Positions 29,065-30,534 of a stretch of DNA of 30,534 bases are shown here, in pieces; the stretch's first letter is position 1, and each line of letters starts with the position of its first letter. The translations under genes and the position numbers were made by a program. Source of the stretch: Hofstenia miamia (lineage: Eukaryota; Xenacoelomorpha; Acoela; Hofsteniidae); the NCBI GenBank assembly GCA_900660155.1, contig CABFPE010000434.1, positions 413,222-443,755 of the forward strand. The letters are read 5' to 3'. Below the pieces are notes generated by a model that was not told the origin of the DNA, did not search any database, and saw only the letters and a program-made list of their open reading frames with translations.

Positions 29065-29810
29065 TCATTTAAAATTGGGCCAGGATTTAATTCTACATCT
29101 CCTGCTAAGATAATTAAATTATTAAAAAAGTAGTCATAAATGAAAGTAAGAAACGATTTACAAAATTTTAGTGATATTTCATAGTAGTGTTGATAACACA
29201 TTTTGTTTGCGTGTATGCGTGGTTGTCTCATGTGTATATAATATAGTTTTACATTTTTAAGTAGCAATACAAATATAAACAATACGTTCCAATAGGTTAC
29301 CTTGTTCATTGGAAAGGGGACGGTGTAGGCTGGGATGAACAGGTGGTGTTGCCAATAGGGCACGGTGGGTGTTGTAATATTCTGCTTGGCGTAAGAAATT
29401 GTGGGTTGACGCAAGGAACCATATTGATTTGGGACAGTTGAATGAGTGGGAAAGAAGTTCCTTAGATTACGGATGAAGACTGAGAGACCTTTATCAGACA
29501 GATGGATGCCATCATACGCAAGAAGAGTGGAATTTATAGAACGTGGCGAAAGAAGGAAATGATAAAAGACTGGAGTGACACTAAGATGACGTTGAGAGAA
29601 GCTTCTTATGGTTTGATTACAGAGCTTAATTGCTACGTTCTTTGAGAAATTTTGATCAACACAGACAGGGGTGATTTCGAATAGGTAGATGTGGTGAGGT
29701 GTGAATTTCTTCCTGACTTCTGCGATGATGTTGAGTAACTTTGAGCGGAACGTGTAGGAACTTGAATTGAGCGCATCGATAAGACCAGTGTTGAGCATTA
29801 GTGTCGACAT
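29007..29810 (-). pseudogene. SGNH-hydrolase-like ORF1 ending in a 2A peptide
   Basis: 267 codons remain open. Residues 1-12 (MSTLMLNTGLID) match the block III region of SGNH esterases (V-L--GTND-like), and residues 99-108 (YDGIHLSDKG) carry the catalytic Asp-x-x-His of block V. The block I/II part (IIGSSILRKVRTHRLLEDQ, with GSS in place of GDS) lies upstream, 29950-29870, in another frame. After a Tyr/Phe-rich spacer with hydrophobic stretches comes AGDVELNPGP at residues 236-245. 2A peptides make the ribosome skip the Gly-Pro bond, so esterase and endonuclease/RT would be released as two proteins from one frame. The endonuclease follows within about 15 codons but in a different frame in this copy. 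Confidence 0.82.
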
Positions 29811-29944
29811 GTGTTTACTTTCGTATTGCGTGATTTTTTGCGTTAGTGCCGTGTGCTACTTCCTGGGTATGAATAAATGGTTGTTACTTGATCTTCAAGG
29901 AGACGATGTGTACGAACTTTTCTGAGGATGCTACTTCCTATGAT

Positions 29945-29963
29945 GAGAAGAAGAAGAAGAAGC
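29945..29963. repeat. (GAA)n microsatellite
   Basis: About 19 bp of GAA repeats; on the minus strand it would read as poly-Leu/Ser just before block I of the hydrolase. Confidence 0.85.
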
Positions 29964-30114
29964 AGAAAAATCTATATTCAGAAATTGTTTTTAACAATAA
30001 ATAGAAATACTGATAACAAATTCTGAAAGCGTCAAGAAAGTAATACAAAACTAAAAAAAAGAAAACAACGAATATTTACAAATAAAAAGTGGTTAACTTG
30101 GGCTATGGCGATTG

Positions 30115-30534
30115 CTAGTTTCTATTAATAGAGTAATCAGGATTATAAAATTTATAACCTCGCCATTTCAGTTTTTTTATATTATAAGTGCAAAAATATT
30201 TTTTAATATTCATTTTAAAGTTTTTTAATTTACTTATTTGTTTAATATATTTTGGTAATTCATTCCACATATTTATAGCAGTGTTTAGAAATGAATTTTT
30301 CATTATTCGTTTTTTATACCTAATAGGTTGAATTATGTGTGTTCTATTATTTTGTTTATTGACTAATTTTGCAGCAAGAAAGTCATTTTTGTAGTATGGG
30401 AAAGTATTGTTAACTATTTTGAAGAACGTCGTTAAGACATTTATGTGGATGTAACATTGCGGATGTAAAAATAATTTTGAAATTTTTCTATATTCATTAT
30501 TCTTATTAAAGCTATGATTATTTACTGCTACTTT
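30115..30534 (-). mobile_element. LINE RT C-terminus, runs off the right edge
   Basis: 30303-30115 on the minus strand reads MKNSFLNTAINMWNELPKYI, then KQISKLKNFKMNIKKYF and a stop. The AINMWNELP-I------NFK motif is the usual last segment of CR1/L2/Jockey-type RTs. The sequence to the right edge continues this family (gcagcaagaaagtcatt shared with 22.9 kb). Its 3' UTR would lie at about 29.97-30.11 kb, directly upstream of the SGNH-2A LINE. Confidence 0.75.

Larger units (their letters stand above)
27692..29960 (-). mobile_element. LINE with SGNH hydrolase, 2A peptide, APE endonuclease and RT
   Basis: The minus strand carries, in order: an SGNH-hydrolase-like domain (29960-29450), a Ser/Tyr-rich spacer, the 2A motif DVELNPGP (29099-29076), APE-type endonuclease (NARSLNSNR and ITETWL at 29064-28813, LGDFNIN near 28.6 kb, SDH near 28.41 kb) and RT (KSDITPLYKNGDPL at 28256-28071; LLDLSKAFNSMNFEIL and DRGVRQATLLAP at 28060-27692). 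The RT stops before its catalytic YADD box, where the neighbouring RT element begins. ORF1-like esterases occur in CR1/L2 LINEs, and 2A motifs are known in some animal LINEs. Frame changes between the 2A and the endonuclease and within the endonuclease make this copy inactive. Confidence 0.85.

Overview
The window is AT-rich animal nuclear DNA. Split genes with short exons and long introns, a death-fold-like region next to a MAP3K-type kinase, several LINEs, a Penelope-like element and many hAT-like miniature elements all point to a metazoan, probably an invertebrate. I cannot name the species. There is nothing bacterial, no operon and no RNA gene I trust.

Left part (about 1.6 to 10.1 kb, minus strand): I can build a multi-exon host gene by hand. 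Eight candidate exons (10108-10051, 9522-9400, 8478-8437, 7777-7717, 6863-6680, 4811-4672, 2126-1969, 1758-1606) have splice sites whose reading phases agree from one to the next. The product runs from a low-complexity segment through a helical, death-domain-like region into the start of a Ser/Thr kinase domain of MEKK/MAP3K type, with glycine loop GSGAFGTV and lysine motif AMK. The rest of the kinase must lie beyond the left edge or in exons I did not find. Weaker candidate exons on the same strand lie at 10.4, 13.7, 14.5 and 14.8 kb. One convincing plus-strand terminal exon lies at 11212-11429.

The introns are filled with small DNA transposons. hAT-type elements with CA...TG ends and imperfect 8-bp target duplications lie at 3529-3797, 5080-5866, 6406-6579, 8545-8886 and 12364-12823. 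A TA-flanked element with long inverted repeats (3063-4137) carries the 3529-3797 element inside it.

Right part (15 to 30.5 kb): a retrotransposon graveyard. A CR1/L2-like LINE (17.04-19.39 kb, minus) is preceded by a cluster of truncated LINE 3' ends that finish in (TTA)n tails. Then come a LINE 3' end with a (TCTTA)n tail, a hAT element with a remnant of the transposase dimerisation domain (21891-22541), two inverted pieces of one RT family, a broken Penelope-like element (RT and GIY-YIG pieces), a second RT element with a C-terminal restriction-like endonuclease signature (25.28-27.68 kb), and the most interesting LINE. That LINE (27.69-29.96 kb, minus) encodes an SGNH-hydrolase-like protein, then a canonical 2A ribosome-skipping motif (DVELNPGP), then APE-type endonuclease and reverse transcriptase. 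All of these elements look broken.
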